Shown piece by piece: positions 19,301-28,320 of a DNA stretch of 64,000 nucleotides. The stretch comes from Thermosynechococcus sp. HN-54 (GTDB lineage: Bacteria; Cyanobacteriota; Cyanobacteriia; Thermosynechococcales; Thermosynechococcaceae), in NCBI RefSeq assembly GCF_023650955.1, contig NZ_CP098039.1:496001-560000 (forward strand). Direction: 5' to 3'. The notes beneath the pieces are model-generated. The model was given only the letters and a program-made list of their open reading frames with translations, had not been told where the DNA came from and did no database searches. A program made the position numbers and the translations under genes. Position 1 is the first letter of the stretch. The number at the start of each line of letters is the position of its first letter.

Positions 19301-19534
19301 GATGCCTCGCCAATGAAATATCAACAGCGATTATAACGATTTTGGTTCCCCCTACCCGCAGGATTTTTGAGGTTATCCCTCTTTATGCCAATTCAATAAT
19401 GAATGACCAGCCCATCAGAGAACGAATCACTCCTGCCGTCATTTGTGACAATACGGATTACAACTTTTGACGCAACGCTTCCAGTGTTTCGGTCGATTAT
19501 AGTCTGAGTCTCAAGGACAGAACCGCAATTCCCC
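19301..19534. other. Divergent intergenic region DUF3110 / ABC exporter
   Basis: This 234-base gap separates two divergent genes and must hold two promoters. TTGACG at 19467-19472 resembles a -35 box and TATAGT at 19498-19503 a -10 box for the plus-strand gene, but their 25-base spacing is too long to pair them. I see no RNA gene or strong repeat. Confidence 0.3.
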
Positions 19535-21394
19535 ATGCCCCTAAGCTACGCTATAAGTGGCAGTACCCGTGCGAAGTTTATGATGGCTACGTTTCGCTCC
19601 ATTCTGGGTTACTATCGCGCCTATCGGGGGATAGCGATCGCCAGTATTACTGCCGCCAGTCTCTGCGAACTGGTGGATTTGCTTGTGCCCTATGCCATTG
19701 GCCAAATTCTGAATCTGCTGTCGCAACAACCCCTTGACCCGCCAATTGCGGCGATCGCCCATACGCTCCAAACATGGACGGGCTGGAACAACCCGTTTGC
19801 TGTCAACCTCACCGTTCTGGGCGCGATTGTCTTTTTGGCCACTGTGGTGCGTGCCCCGATTCAACCGTGGCTGGGGGTATGGTTCCACTGGTGGATTGCC
19901 CTAGCTGCTCGTCGCGATCACAGTCGCAAAGCGGTGGAGAAAATCCTCACTCTACCCCTAGAATTTTTTGAGGAAAACAACCCCGGCCGTATTGCCAACC
20001 GTGTCAGCAAAGGCATTTCCAACCATACGTGGAGCTATCCTGAAATTGCCGGTCAACTGATTCCCAAACTGGTACGGGTGCTAGGCATTGGCGTGATTGT
20101 CTGGTGGCTGGATTGGCCGATCGCCCTTGGGCTGTTGATCTCCTTTACAGTGATCTTGGTGCTGACCCTGCGCACCCTACGGCGCATTATTCAAAAAGAA
20201 GAAATCCTCGACAGCCACATCGAAAGCACAGAAAGCCGCACCTCAGAAATCATTACCAACATCAAAACCGTTAAAGCCTTTGCCACGGAAGCCCGTGAAC
20301 TCGCTCGTCAACAGCAGCGCCTCGATCGCGAGTTCAAGATGGTCATTGACCGCATCCATCGCGGCTATATGCATTTGATTACTTGGCAGGGAACTGTAGT
20401 CCAGTTCTGTCTGTTTAGTTTGTTGGGGTTTTCCCTAGCGGCGACGATCGCCGGACGGGTGTCCATTGGCCACTTTATTACGATTTACACCCTTGCCAGT
20501 ATGGCCTATGCCGAAATTACCCCCCTCTCGCAGGTGTCGGAGGTGTTTGCGCGCCGCTATGCCTCCATTTTGCGCTTCCATGAATTTATGGAATTGCCCC
20601 CCGGTCGCGATGCCATTGATCTAGAGCAACAGGAGATTCCCAGCCTGAAGTTTTCCGGCAAAGTGGATTTTCAGTACGTCTGGTTTAGCTATACGCCGGG
20701 GCGTCCCATTCTGCGGGATATTAACTTACTTATTGAACCCTGCCAAACGGTGGCCTTAGTAGGGCGATCGGGTTCGGGGAAATCTACCCTGATCAAGCTT
20801 CTCTTTCGCTACTTCCAGCCAGATCACGGGCAGATCCGCATTGATGGCCAAGATATTCAAACCCTTGATGTGCGCGCCTATCGCCGCCGTCTGGCCATTG
20901 TTCACCAAGAAGTCGATGTCTTTAACGGCACGCTGTGGGATAATCTCACCTATGCCAATCCTGAGGTCAGTGCCGATGCGGTCTATGAGGCCTGTGCCAT
21001 TGCGCGGGTGGATGAATTTGTGCATCAGTTGCCCTTGGGCTATCGCACAATTGTTGGCGAACGGGGGTTGCGGCTTTCGGGGGGACAGCGGCAGCGGCTA
21101 GGGATTGCCCGTGCCCTCTTGGCGGATCCCGATGTACTGATTTTTGATGAAGCTACCTCAAGTCTGGATTATGAATCGGAGCGGGAAATTCAACTGGCTC
21201 TGCGCTCCATTACCGGTACACGGACGATGATTGTGATTGCCCACCGCCTAAGTACGGTTCGGGATGCCCATCAAATTGTGGTCTTGGATCAAGGCACAAT
21301 CCGTGAGCAGGGAGACCATGAGACACTCCTCGCCCAAGGGGGGTTGTATGCCCATCTCTATTCCATTCAGCGCGATCGCGCCCCCCATGCCTAG
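19535..21394 (+). CDS. ABC exporter, membrane and ATPase domains fused
   Basis: This is a type IV (MsbA/LmrA-like) ABC half-transporter of 619 residues that works as a dimer. Residues about 35-340 are the six-helix membrane domain. The nucleotide-binding domain has Walker A GRSGSGKST, Q-loop VHQEVDVFNGTLWDNL, signature LSGGQRQRLGIARALLADP, Walker B VLIFDEATSSLD and H-loop IAHRLST. The substrate cannot be read; lipids, peptides and drugs are all carried by relatives. The start may be ATG 19535 or the ATGs at 19580/19583, which have no clear ribosome site. The stop shares CTAG (21391-21394) with the convergent P-type ATPase. Confidence 0.92.
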   Translation: MPLSYAISGSTRAKFMMATFRSILGYYRAYRGIAIASITAASLCELVDLLVPYAIGQILNLLSQQPLDPPIAAIAHTLQTWTGWNNPFAVNLTVLGAIVFLATVVRAPIQPWLGVWFHWWIALAARRDHSRKAVEKILTLPLEFFEENNPGRIANRVSKGISNHTWSYPEIAGQLIPKLVRVLGIGVIVWWLDWPIALGLLISFTVILVLTLRTLRRIIQKEEILDSHIESTESRTSEIITNIKTVKAFATEARELARQQQRLDREFKMVIDRIHRGYMHLITWQGTVVQFCLFSLLGFSLAATIAGRVSIGHFITIYTLASMAYAEITPLSQVSEVFARRYASILRFHEFMELPPGRDAIDLEQQEIPSLKFSGKVDFQYVWFSYTPGRPILRDINLLIEPCQTVALVGRSGSGKSTLIKLLFRYFQPDHGQIRIDGQDIQTLDVRAYRRRLAIVHQEVDVFNGTLWDNLTYANPEVSADAVYEACAIARVDEFVHQLPLGYRTIVGERGLRLSGGQRQRLGIARALLADPDVLIFDEATSSLDYESEREIQLALRSITGTRTMIVIAHRLSTVRDAHQIVVLDQGTIREQGDHETLLAQGGLYAHLYSIQRDRAPHA

Positions 21395-23871
21395 CTGAGA
21401 TCTACCCCTAGGAAGCGATCCAAGAGCCGATAGCGCCAAAAGCTGCGCAGGAGAATCACCCATAGCAAGACAATCAGCACAATCAATGCCCACAGCGACC
21501 ACGAAAGGGGTTCCAACTCCGCCACTGCCCGTAGGGTCGGCGAGAAACTGATGATCAGGAAGGCAGCCAACAGAGCTAAAACCACAGCAACATAACGCCA
21601 GTTGCCCACTAAAGGCGCGCCACCAACCCATGTGCCATGGGGAGGTTTGAGAAACAGGACTAAACAAAGGGAGGCCAGCATCAGGGTCGTCACCAAGGCC
21701 GTACGGGCGATCGCCACACTGTGACCCAATTCCGAGAGCACCTCGCGACCATTCAACAGCGTTGGATCAAACCGCCCTTGGAGCAATTCCACAAGGGGCG
21801 TCAGTTCCCGTGCCAAAACCCCCAAGTACATGAAAATGGCCAACAGCGCAAGGCTTAGGGTAGCGGGGATAACAAAGTGCAGTAATGAACGAATCAAGGA
21901 TCGATGGGGACGCGGCCCCGGCACGGCCCAAAAAGCCACTGCCAGGGTAGGCAGACCCACTCCCCACAGGGTCAGCAGGCTATTGTGCTTAATCAGCAGC
22001 GGAAAAGCGCGCCCTGCCATCACAGTCACAAGGCAGAGCAAACTAAAGCTAAAGACCCGCACTAAAAAGAGCTTGGTGACATCCTGAATACCGTTGTAGA
22101 TGCGCTGCCCCTCACGAAAGGCTTCTGGCAAAGCGGCAAAGGAATCCGCAAGCAGCACAATATCAGCCACATTACGGGTAATGGCACTGCCACTTTCCAT
22201 AGCAATCCCCACATTGGCTTGTTTGAGGGACAGCACGTCGTTCACCCCATCACCAATCATTGCTACTTGATGTCCAAGGGCACGCAAGCGAGCAACTAGT
22301 TTAGCCTTTTGCTCTGGGGTAATGCGACCAAAGACCGTGGCTTTCTCAGCCATTTGATCAAAGCTCGCATCATCCATAGCGGCGAGTTCTGCTCCGGAGA
22401 TGGCGATCGCTGCCGCATCGAGGCCGACTTGTTTACCCAAGGCAACCACTGTTTCCGCATGGTCACCGGAGATAATTTTGATTTGAATCCCGGCCTGTTG
22501 AAAGCGTTCCAAAACATCGCGGGATTGGGGTCGCAGGCGATCGCCCACCCAAATGACTGCCAAGGGTTCTAAATCTGGGGGCAACAAGGGGGTTTCCTGA
22601 CGCTCATCCCACGTTGGATCACTGCTGCTGCGAGCAAAGAGCAGTACCCGCAGTCCCTGCCGCCGTCCCCGCTGGAGTAATTCAGCCACCTCAGGCGAGA
22701 GGTCTTCAGCTTTGAAGAGGACATCCGGTGCCCCCAAAATAAATGCTTCTGAGTCATGCCACGCTGTGGCACTCCACTTATAGGCGGAGGAAAAGGGAAT
22801 TTCGAGGCGTAGGGGTTGGGGACTGCCGCCAAAGGCCTCTGTGAGCGCAACAATGGTACGGTTTGGAGCACTGACACTAGCGGTAAACGTGGCTAGAGCC
22901 GCTTTTGTCTTTTCTTCTGTATCGGTGAGGGCATACCAGCTATGGAGTTCAAGGGCATTAGCCGTCAGCGTGCCCGTTTTATCAAGGCAAAGAATATCCA
23001 CGCCACTGAGGGACTCAATGGCATTTACCTGCTGCACCAAAACATTGGCACGGGAGATACGCAGTGCCCCCAAGGCATAGGTGAGGGTAATCGTCAGATA
23101 CAAGCCCACGGGGACAAGACCCGCCACCACTGCCGCCGTTTGCACACTCATTTGTAGAGTGGTCAGGCGTACCAACAGCGAGAGCAGCACCAATAGCCAT
23201 AGAAAAACCGCGAGCGCCAGAATGACGCGGATAATCAGATTAATTTCCCGTTGCAGAGGGGTAAGTTTGTGGTGGTGGGTTTTGGCGGCAGCAGTCAGTT
23301 GATGGGCGGTACTTGCTTCCCCCACCTGTTCAGCGACATAGGCAGCGGCACCGCGCACACAAAAGCTCCCAGAGTACAGGCGATCGCCCGCTTGCTTGGA
23401 GATGAGATCCGACTCCCCTGTGAGTAACGACTCATCAACTTGAATCTGTCCATCGCCAACCACTGTACCATCGGCAACGATTTGATCCCCCGGCTCCAAA
23501 AGGAGAATATCCCCTTCTACGACTTCTGCGGGATCAATAATGGCTTCTTGGCGATCGCGCAGCACCTTGACACGGGGACGGGTGAGGAGGCTAATTTCAT
23601 CCAACTGCCGTTTGGCGCGAATTTCCTGCAGGATGCTAATAATGGCATTGAGAAACACCACCACCATAATGGCGGCCACATCCCCCGGACGGCCTAAAAA
23701 GAGCAAAATGACGCTAATAAAAGCAAAAACCCCATTGATAAACGTGAAGAGGTTTTCCCGCAAAATGTCGCCATAGGTGCGATTGCTTTCACTCGCTTGA
23801 CGGTTAATGCGACCTTTGGCTTGCCGCTCCGCCACTTCCGCCGCTGTCAGACCCGTCAATGGTGCTGTCAT
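21391..23871 (-). CDS. Cation-transporting P-type ATPase (CtpE-like)
   Basis: This is a P-type ATPase of 826 residues that pumps a cation across a membrane using a phospho-Asp intermediate. It shows TGES (151-154) in the actuator domain, the phosphorylation motif DKTGTLT with Asp297, and the hinge MIGDGVNDVLSLKQANVGIA. In membrane helix 4 the ion-binding segment reads AGLVPVGLYL (about 250-259), without the Glu of the PEGLP motif of Ca-ATPases; this resembles the CtpE group, one member of which has been linked to Ca2+. There is no N-terminal heavy-metal domain. The gene starts three bases after the UspA stop, so both are one transcript. The ion is uncertain. Confidence 0.88.
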   Translation of the reverse strand: MTAPLTGLTAAEVAERQAKGRINRQASESNRTYGDILRENLFTFINGVFAFISVILLFLGRPGDVAAIMVVVFLNAIISILQEIRAKRQLDEISLLTRPRVKVLRDRQEAIIDPAEVVEGDILLLEPGDQIVADGTVVGDGQIQVDESLLTGESDLISKQAGDRLYSGSFCVRGAAAYVAEQVGEASTAHQLTAAAKTHHHKLTPLQREINLIIRVILALAVFLWLLVLLSLLVRLTTLQMSVQTAAVVAGLVPVGLYLTITLTYALGALRISRANVLVQQVNAIESLSGVDILCLDKTGTLTANALELHSWYALTDTEEKTKAALATFTASVSAPNRTIVALTEAFGGSPQPLRLEIPFSSAYKWSATAWHDSEAFILGAPDVLFKAEDLSPEVAELLQRGRRQGLRVLLFARSSSDPTWDERQETPLLPPDLEPLAVIWVGDRLRPQSRDVLERFQQAGIQIKIISGDHAETVVALGKQVGLDAAAIAISGAELAAMDDASFDQMAEKATVFGRITPEQKAKLVARLRALGHQVAMIGDGVNDVLSLKQANVGIAMESGSAITRNVADIVLLADSFAALPEAFREGQRIYNGIQDVTKLFLVRVFSFSLLCLVTVMAGRAFPLLIKHNSLLTLWGVGLPTLAVAFWAVPGPRPHRSLIRSLLHFVIPATLSLALLAIFMYLGVLARELTPLVELLQGRFDPTLLNGREVLSELGHSVAIARTALVTTLMLASLCLVLFLKPPHGTWVGGAPLVGNWRYVAVVLALLAAFLIISFSPTLRAVAELEPLSWSLWALIVLIVLLWVILLRSFWRYRLLDRFLGVDLS

Positions 23872-23874
23872 ACC

Positions 23875-24306
23875 TTAGGTTTCCGCTGACTTAACCACAA
23901 ACACCGAGCAGGGGGCATCAGCCACAACGGCGCCACTCACCGAGCCTTGCACAACCCGCTCAACCCCCGTGAGACCCCGACTCCCCAGCACAATCAGGTC
24001 TGCCCCATAGATATTGGCCAAGCGTAGAATTTCCTCGACGGGGTCACCAGTCACAATTTCAATTTCCGAGTCACAGGGGAGATGGCTTTGGAACTGTTGT
24101 AAATGCTGTTCAATACTACGGTAGGTGCCCATTTGTGGATGCAACGAGGGGCGATCGGCACTGACCCCAAACCCCGACTCCACCGGTGAAATCACATGAC
24201 TGAGAATCACTTGGGCATCTGGGTCAAGATTTAACTGTGCCACTGCTGCCATCACCCGTGCCGATAACTCACTGGTATCGAGTGCCACTAAAATTGTTTT
24301 GAACAT
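23875..24306 (-). CDS. UspA-family universal stress protein
   Basis: The single Usp domain of 143 residues starts MFKTILVALDTSELSARVM. It carries the ATP-binding signature of the nucleotide-binding Usp class near the end: GSRGLTGVERVVQGSVSGAV, fitting G-2x-G-9x-G-S/T. Such proteins dimerise, bind ATP or cyclic nucleotides and often regulate membrane transporters. Three bases separate its stop from the start of a P-type ATPase, a pairing that suggests the Usp senses energy state for the pump; that is inference. The gene is divergent from the transhydrogenase operon. Confidence 0.92.
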   Translation of the reverse strand: MFKTILVALDTSELSARVMAAVAQLNLDPDAQVILSHVISPVESGFGVSADRPSLHPQMGTYRSIEQHLQQFQSHLPCDSEIEIVTGDPVEEILRLANIYGADLIVLGSRGLTGVERVVQGSVSGAVVADAPCSVFVVKSAET

Positions 24307-24732
24307 GCCTGTGACTCTGTACTTGCAATCTCTTAGTCTGCCACAAGGGTGCTGGGATTGATATTTTCTAGGTTTGGCAAGTAGAAGTACCCAGCGATAA
24401 TACAGCCTTTTTCAGATGGATTGAACACACTCAAAAGTGTAAACGCCAATGCCGCTGTAGGGTGGCATCCCACATCACTATATGTATTCCATTTCAGAAG
24501 AGAGCTATGTCAACATTTGTTACAAAGGTTACCGGGGATCATAAGACTTGTGGAGAACCCCCATGAAATGCTGACATTTCCTCGCATTCCCAAGGGGATC
24601 GCAGTAGCTTGAGGATCAGTACAGGACAGCAGGTGAATGTGTTGTGACGGTGTCGGGCGGTTATAAAAATGCCCTGATGAGTACACCGAGAAATTGTTCT
24701 GTCAAGACTGCAAACCCTATCCAAGAGTGCCT
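24307..24732. other. Divergent intergenic region uspA / pntA with long pnt leader
   Basis: These 426 bases carry no gene I can support. On the plus strand TTGGCA (24374-24379), a 16-base spacer and GATAAT (24396-24401) form a good sigma-70 promoter, which would give pntA a leader of about 325 bases. In it are a short AATGCC/GGCAT hairpin near 24450-24470 and a direct repeat GTTACAAA (24519-24526) then GTTACCGG (24528-24535). TATAAA at 24662-24667 could be a second, proximal -10 box. A 63-codon TTG-start ORF (24421-24612) lacks similarity and a ribosome site. Confidence 0.45.
24374..24401 (+). promoter_or_regulatory. Putative promoter upstream of pntA
   Basis: TTGGCA (five of six to TTGACA) and GATAAT (five of six to TATAAT) are separated by 16 bases. 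This is the best-matching sigma-70 pair I found in the gap. Transcription would begin near 24408, far upstream of pntA, or could make an independent small RNA. Confidence 0.5.
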
Positions 24733-25887
24733 ATGAAAGTTGGGGTCGTTAAGGAACGCGAAGTGGGTGAACAACGGGTTGCCCTGATTCCCGAAGTCGT
24801 TGCCAAGCTAGTGCAGCAGGGGTATCACCTCTGTGTGGAGTCCGGTGCAGGGGATATGGCTCACTTCAGTGATGATGACTACCGTGCAGCAGGTGCGGAA
24901 ATTGGTTACTCCATTGAAGAGGTCTGGGGCGGTGTGGATGTGCTGCTCAAGGTTGCCCCACTGCGCGATCGCGAGGTGGAGTGGATCCGCCCTGGCACCA
25001 CCTTAATTAGTTTTCTCAATCCCTTGGGCAATCCATGGCAGATGCAACACTTGGCAGAGCGGCACATTACTGCCTTTGCCCTCGAGTTGATTCCCCGCAC
25101 CAGTCGTGCCCAGAGTATGGATGCCCTGTCTTCGCAAGCGGCGGTGGCGGGCTATGCGGCGGTGTTATTGGCTGCTTCCAATTTGCCGCGCTTTTTCCCC
25201 ATGCTGACGACGGCAGCCGGCACGATTCCCCCCGCCAAGGTGTTTGTGATTGGGGCTGGAGTGGCGGGCTTGCAGGCGATCGCCACCGCCCGGCGTTTAG
25301 GCGCCGTAGTTGAAGCCTTTGATATTCGCCCAGCGGTTAAGGAAGAAGTGCAAAGCCTCGGTGCCAAATTTGTTGAAGTCAACCTTGAAGAGGACACCGT
25401 TGCTGAGGGCGGCTATGCCAAGGAGGTTTCGGAAGCAGCGAAGCACAAAACCCAAGAAGCCATTGCTGCCCATGTTCACACTGCCGATGTGGTCATTACC
25501 ACTGCCCAAATTCCCGGCAAGCCGGCGCCCCTGTTGGTGACAGAACGTATGGTCGCCAGCATGAAACCGGGTTCAGTGATTGTGGATCTTGCAGCAGAAC
25601 AGGGGGGCAACTGTGCCTGCACAGAACCGGGGCGCTCCATCTGTCATCAGCGGGTCACCATTATTGGCCCGATTAACCTGCCCTCGACAATGGCAGTGCA
25701 TGCCAGTCAAATGTATGCCAAAAACATTTCCACGCTGCTGAAGTACCTCACTCCCAAAGGGGAATTGGTGTTGAACTTTGGCGATGACATTGTGGATGCC
25801 GCCTGTGTCACCCATGAAGGGCAGGTTCGCAACCCACGGGTATTGCAACTCTTGCATCCTGCCCAAACCTTGGCCACAACGGTTTAG
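24733..25887 (+). CDS. pntA: NAD(P) transhydrogenase subunit alpha part 1
   Basis: This is the NAD(H)-binding domain I of proton-translocating transhydrogenase, which moves hydride between NADH and NADP+ using the proton gradient. The 384-residue product starts MKVGVVKEREVGEQRVALIP, and has RTSRAQSMDALSSQA and a Rossmann motif VIGAGVAGLQAIATARRLGA followed by VEAFDIRPA. The ATG at 24733 matches the family; the frame extends upstream from a weak start. As in other cyanobacteria the alpha subunit is split, with the membrane part encoded by the next gene, 24 bases downstream. In cyanobacteria the enzyme is found in thylakoids and balances NADPH in the dark or under mixotrophy. Confidence 0.96.
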   Translation: MKVGVVKEREVGEQRVALIPEVVAKLVQQGYHLCVESGAGDMAHFSDDDYRAAGAEIGYSIEEVWGGVDVLLKVAPLRDREVEWIRPGTTLISFLNPLGNPWQMQHLAERHITAFALELIPRTSRAQSMDALSSQAAVAGYAAVLLAASNLPRFFPMLTTAAGTIPPAKVFVIGAGVAGLQAIATARRLGAVVEAFDIRPAVKEEVQSLGAKFVEVNLEEDTVAEGGYAKEVSEAAKHKTQEAIAAHVHTADVVITTAQIPGKPAPLLVTERMVASMKPGSVIVDLAAEQGGNCACTEPGRSICHQRVTIIGPINLPSTMAVHASQMYAKNISTLLKYLTPKGELVLNFGDDIVDAACVTHEGQVRNPRVLQLLHPAQTLATTV

Positions 25888-25911
25888 AAATTTCCCTAGA
25901 GGGTTGGTTCT

Positions 25912-26190
25912 ATGACAGATCCCATTCTTGTCGGTCTGATTATTTTTGTGCTGGCCAGTTTCATTGGCTTCGAGGTCATTAATAAAGTCCCTCCCACCCT
26001 GCATACCCCTTTGATGTCTGGCTCGAATGCAATTTCCGGTATTGCGGTGATTGGTGCGCTGCTGATGGCAGGAAGTGGTCACACCACCTTAACAGTGGTG
26101 CTGGGATTTATTGCGACGGTGCTCGCCACGATTAATGTGGTGGGTGGATTTTTGGTCACAGATCGCATGTTGCAGATGTTTAAGCGGTAG
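25912..26190 (+). CDS. NAD(P) transhydrogenase subunit alpha part 2 (membrane)
   Basis: This 92-residue membrane protein is the C-terminal membrane part of the alpha subunit, encoded separately in cyanobacteria. It has three hydrophobic helices, with the conserved GFEVINKVPPTLHTPLMSGS and NAISGIAVIGALLMAG segments that build the proton channel together with PntB, and ends LVTDRMLQMFKR. The ATG at 25912 follows GAGGGTTGG. The gap to pntA1 is 24 bases and to pntB five, so the three genes are one operon. Length and motifs are normal. Confidence 0.95.
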   Translation: MTDPILVGLIIFVLASFIGFEVINKVPPTLHTPLMSGSNAISGIAVIGALLMAGSGHTTLTVVLGFIATVLATINVVGGFLVTDRMLQMFKR

Positions 26191-26195
26191 GAACC

Positions 26196-27596
26196 ATGGA
26201 TTGGCTAACACGTATTCAAGAATTGAGCTATCTGGGCGCGGCGGCCCTCTTTATCCTCGGTTTGAAAAAGTTGGGTTCACCGGCCACGGCACGCCAAGGA
26301 AATCGTCTTGCCGCGTTGGGGATGTTGATTGCAATTGTGGTCACCCTCCTCGATCGCCAGATTATTAGCTACACAGGCATCTTGGCGGCCATTGGCCTCG
26401 GCAGTGTCATTGGCGCGATCGCGGCCTACAAAGTGGAAATGACGGCCATGCCCCAGATGGTGGGGTTACTCAATGGCTTAGGGGGGGCGGCCTCAGCCCT
26501 AGTGGGCATTGGTGAATTTTGCCGCCTCGTCGCCGTCGGTGAACCCTTGACCCCCAGCACCCTGATCACAATTATTTTGGGGGTGCTCATTGGTGGTGTT
26601 ACCCTTACGGGCAGTCTTGTGGCCTTTGGTAAACTTCAGGGGCTAATTTCCGGCACCCCGATTATTTTCCCGATGCAGCAGGCCATTAACCTCGGCTTGC
26701 TGGCGGTTTTCTTGGCAGGCAGTGGGTTTGTCTGGCTGGATCCGAGTCAGTTGCCAATTTTCTGGGGGTTGGTGGCGATCGCCAGCATTTTGGGAGTGCT
26801 CTTTGTCCTACCCATTGGCGGTGCCGATATGCCAGTGGTCATTTCCCTGTTGAACTCCCTTTCGGGCTTGGCTGCCAGTGCAGCAGGCTTCATCGTTGGC
26901 AACAGTATGCTGATTATTTCGGGTGCCTTGGTCGGGGCGTCGGGGCTGATCCTCACGCAAATTATGTGCAAGGCCATGAATCGCTCCTTGGCCAATGTGC
27001 TCTTTAGTGGCTTTGGTAGCTCCACCACTGGTAGTGCTGAGGGCAGCGTTCATGCAACGGCGAAGTCAGTGCGCACCATTGACCCCGAAGAAAGCGCAAT
27101 GATGCTGGGTTATGCCAAGTCTGTGGTGATTGTTCCTGGCTATGGGATGGCGGTGGCTCAAGCGCAGCACAGTGTCAAAGAACTGGCAGATCAACTGGAG
27201 CGGCTGGGTGTGGATGTCAAATACGCGATTCACCCTGTGGCAGGTCGCATGCCGGGGCACATGAATGTGCTACTTGCTGAAGCCAATGTCCCCTACCCCC
27301 AACTCAAGGATATGGAGGACATTAATCCAGAGTTTGAGAATGTGGATGTGGCCTTGGTGATTGGTGCCAATGATGTTGTGAATCCAGCTGCGCGCACGAA
27401 CCCCGGTAGCCCCGTCTATGGCATGCCCATTCTCGATGTGGATCGGGCACGGCACACGATTGTGATCAAGCGTAGCCTGAATCCGGGCTTTGCCGGTATT
27501 GACAATGAGTTGTTCTACAAAGACAGAACCCTGATGCTGTTTGGCAATGCCAAGGAAGTGCTCAATCAACTGATTGCTGAGGTCAAACACCTCTAA
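26196..27596 (+). CDS. pntB: NAD(P) transhydrogenase subunit beta
   Basis: PntB supplies most of the proton channel and the NADP(H)-binding domain III. In the 466-residue product the first 270 residues are membrane helices (GSVIGAIAAYKVEMTAMPQM, GLNGLGGAASALVG-like segments). Domain III follows, with VVIVPGYGMAVAQAQHSVKE, YAIHPVAGRMPGHMNVLLAE, VIGANDVVNPAA and VIKRSLNPGFAGIDNELFY, which bind NADP. The ATG at 26196 is five bases after pntA2. Its TAA stop shares CTAA (27593-27596) with the convergent HAD gene. Both NADP-binding loops are intact. Confidence 0.97.
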   Translation: MDWLTRIQELSYLGAAALFILGLKKLGSPATARQGNRLAALGMLIAIVVTLLDRQIISYTGILAAIGLGSVIGAIAAYKVEMTAMPQMVGLLNGLGGAASALVGIGEFCRLVAVGEPLTPSTLITIILGVLIGGVTLTGSLVAFGKLQGLISGTPIIFPMQQAINLGLLAVFLAGSGFVWLDPSQLPIFWGLVAIASILGVLFVLPIGGADMPVVISLLNSLSGLAASAAGFIVGNSMLIISGALVGASGLILTQIMCKAMNRSLANVLFSGFGSSTTGSAEGSVHATAKSVRTIDPEESAMMLGYAKSVVIVPGYGMAVAQAQHSVKELADQLERLGVDVKYAIHPVAGRMPGHMNVLLAEANVPYPQLKDMEDINPEFENVDVALVIGANDVVNPAARTNPGSPVYGMPILDVDRARHTIVIKRSLNPGFAGIDNELFYKDRTLMLFGNAKEVLNQLIAEVKHL

Positions 27597-28306
27597 GAGG
27601 TGGCGGTGGCGACACTGCGGTCAAAAACAGGGGCAATTTCTTCAAGCTCAAACTGATCAAGGCGATCAAGCACCCAATGGCAGCGACGCTGGAGCATGTG
27701 GAAGGGGTAGGTGTGGGCGACCCCCAAGACCTTGACACCAGCTTCACGGGCAGATTGCACCCCCACCAACGTGTCCTCGATCGCCAGACAATCAGCGGCT
27801 GTAAGATCGTCCCCTAGGGCTTGCAAGGCTTCAATGGCACGGAGATAGGGGTCAGGGTGGGGTTTGCCCCGTTCCACACTTTCAGCACTGATAATGCAGT
27901 CCACAACACCCGTGAGGTTTCCCCGCTCAAGGGCTAAGTCCACATCGGATCGCAGGGCACCGGTGACAATGGCAATTTTCAACTGCGCGGCATGGAGTTT
28001 TTGCAGCAGGGCGATCGCCCCCGTAAAGAAGGGAAAAGGCTCCATATGAGCCAACCGTGCGCGGTAGGCGGCTGCCTTTTGTGCCACGAGTTTATCCAAA
28101 TAGGCCGGGGTCACTGCCCGCCCGCGGCGACTAAGGAGGTTATCTAAACAGGCGCGATCGCTCCGTCCCAAGCAAAAGAGATCGTATTCCCCCCGCTGGG
28201 GTCGCAGGTTTTCTTGCAGCAGGATCTCATCAATGAGGGCAGCATGGATGGCCTCATCATCGAGGATCACACCATTGAAATCAAACAAGACTGCCTTCAG
28301 GGGCAT
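27593..28306 (-). CDS. HAD-superfamily hydrolase, subfamily IA
   Basis: The 237-residue product has the nucleophile motif LFDFNGVILDDEAIHAAL (Asn replaces the usual second acid-flanking residue: DFNG rather than DFDG or DMDG), a helical cap, IVTGALRSDVDLAL (motif II), RGKPHPDPYLRAI (Lys of motif III) and CLAIEDTLVGVQSAREAG (motif IV). This is the phosphoglycolate-phosphatase / beta-phosphoglucomutase branch. The first Asp is kept; the second catalytic Asp of DxD is Asn, as in some family members with altered chemistry. It is transcribed toward pntB and shares its stop bases. The substrate is unknown. Confidence 0.85.
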   Translation of the reverse strand: MPLKAVLFDFNGVILDDEAIHAALIDEILLQENLRPQRGEYDLFCLGRSDRACLDNLLSRRGRAVTPAYLDKLVAQKAAAYRARLAHMEPFPFFTGAIALLQKLHAAQLKIAIVTGALRSDVDLALERGNLTGVVDCIISAESVERGKPHPDPYLRAIEALQALGDDLTAADCLAIEDTLVGVQSAREAGVKVLGVAHTYPFHMLQRRCHWVLDRLDQFELEEIAPVFDRSVATATS

Positions 28307-28320
28307 AACCGAGTGTGCGA

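Noticed and set aside
19467..19503. Promoter TTGACG/TATAGT for the ABC exporter
   Set aside because: The spacing of 25 bases is too long for a sigma-70 pair.
24421..24612. 63-codon plus-strand ORF in the uspA/pntA gap
   Set aside because: TTG start without ribosome site, no recognisable similarity; better explained as leader sequence.
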